From: Mastacembelus armatus
Lineage: Eukaryota > Chordata > Actinopteri > Synbranchiformes > Mastacembelidae
Length of the DNA: 64,000 nt
NCBI RefSeq assembly: GCF_900324485.2
Contig: NC_046640.1
Span: 9,207,857 to 9,271,856, forward strand
Direction of reading: 5' to 3'
Shown: piece by piece, positions 63,546 to 64,000 of the stretch
Layout of the letters: each line of letters opens with the position of its first letter
Position numbering within the stretch: the first letter of the stretch is position 1
Position numbers and translations under genes: made by a program
The notes under the pieces: generated by a model
Told to the model about the DNA's origin: nothing
Databases searched by the model: none
What the model saw: only the letters and a program-made list of their open reading frames with translations

Positions 63546-64000
63546 AGTTCCACTCTGATGTCTTCTTTACAAACAGAAAAATGATGAAGATAAGTTTTCT
63601 TTAGGCAGAGAGCATCCATTCATTAAGTCATAACTATAATAAATAAAACCAGCAAATACTTGGTCTGTGAACAACCTTTTCAGCATATTCATATAGGATG
63701 AAGATGCTAATTTTCTCAGCACCAAGTCATGACATAACTAATTCAAGTAAAGTGTCAATGAGCAAGACTTTTACATGAGGACCAGAGAACAGGACTGCAG
63801 AAGCAGCTACATACTATATTTTCATGATAATATCTGGGAGACAATGTCCTGGCATAAACATGCTGATATGAGGTGCTTGTAATTCCCAAACCCCTTCCAA
63901 ACATTTTTTGGTAAAGTCATGTGTGATATCTTGATTTTGCAAATACCAATAAACATCTGTAGCTACATTCCCTCTTTTACTACACAGTAAACTACCTTCA
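63546..64000. other. Upstream part of tbc1d10b
   Basis: A possible acceptor (TTTGTAAAG, minus) lies about 20 bases upstream of the tbc1d10b start codon, so this is probably intron rather than promoter. No coding exon or repeat family is seen up to the window edge. Confidence 0.4.

Overview
The window is vertebrate nuclear DNA, most likely from a percomorph-type teleost. It is AT-rich, its genes are split into many small exons with GT-AG borders, it carries a V-SINE of the DANA/Mermaid kind, and several proteins read as fish versions of vertebrate genes. No bacterial-type operon, CRISPR array, rRNA or free-standing tRNA gene was seen. All exon borders were read by eye from splice signals, reading phase and remembered family sequence.

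Layout, left to right: armc5 (minus, 3' end off the left edge, so the BTB part is missing); a compact promoter region with four ACTACA-type (ZNF143/THAP11) motifs, shared with a Myb/SANT-like gene (plus); a convergent gene for a PIF/Harbinger transposase-like protein that has lost its acidic catalytic residues (minus); elob (minus); a 12-exon gene joining an N-terminal THAP zinc finger to an integrase-like core (minus); rusf1 (minus); tmem265 (plus); prr14 (minus), with one 2.8 kb exon; cd2bp2 (minus); a sesquipedalian/PHETA-like PH-domain gene (plus); mylpf (plus); tbc1d10b (minus, coding region complete).

From memory, ARMC5, RUSF1, TMEM265, PRR14, CD2BP2, MYLPF and TBC1D10B all lie on human 16p11.2, so the window looks like a rearranged fish counterpart of that block. 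ELOB (human 16p13.3) and the transposon-derived genes are placed among them. The host genes cover protein turnover (ARMC5, ELOB), nuclear lamina and splicing (PRR14, CD2BP2), membrane traffic (PHETA-like, TBC1D10B) and fast muscle (MYLPF); they share a neighbourhood, not a pathway.

The most unusual part is 4.8-19.2 kb. It holds three genes that look like transposable-element proteins taken over by the host: a Myb/SANT-like and Harbinger-transposase-like pair lying tail to tail, and the THAP-integrase fusion. All have introns and open frames, and the transposase-like one has lost its catalytic acids. Smaller oddities are four near-perfect hairpins, a GC-AG intron, three 33-nt in-phase exons in one gene, and two genes whose first coding exon is the start codon alone.
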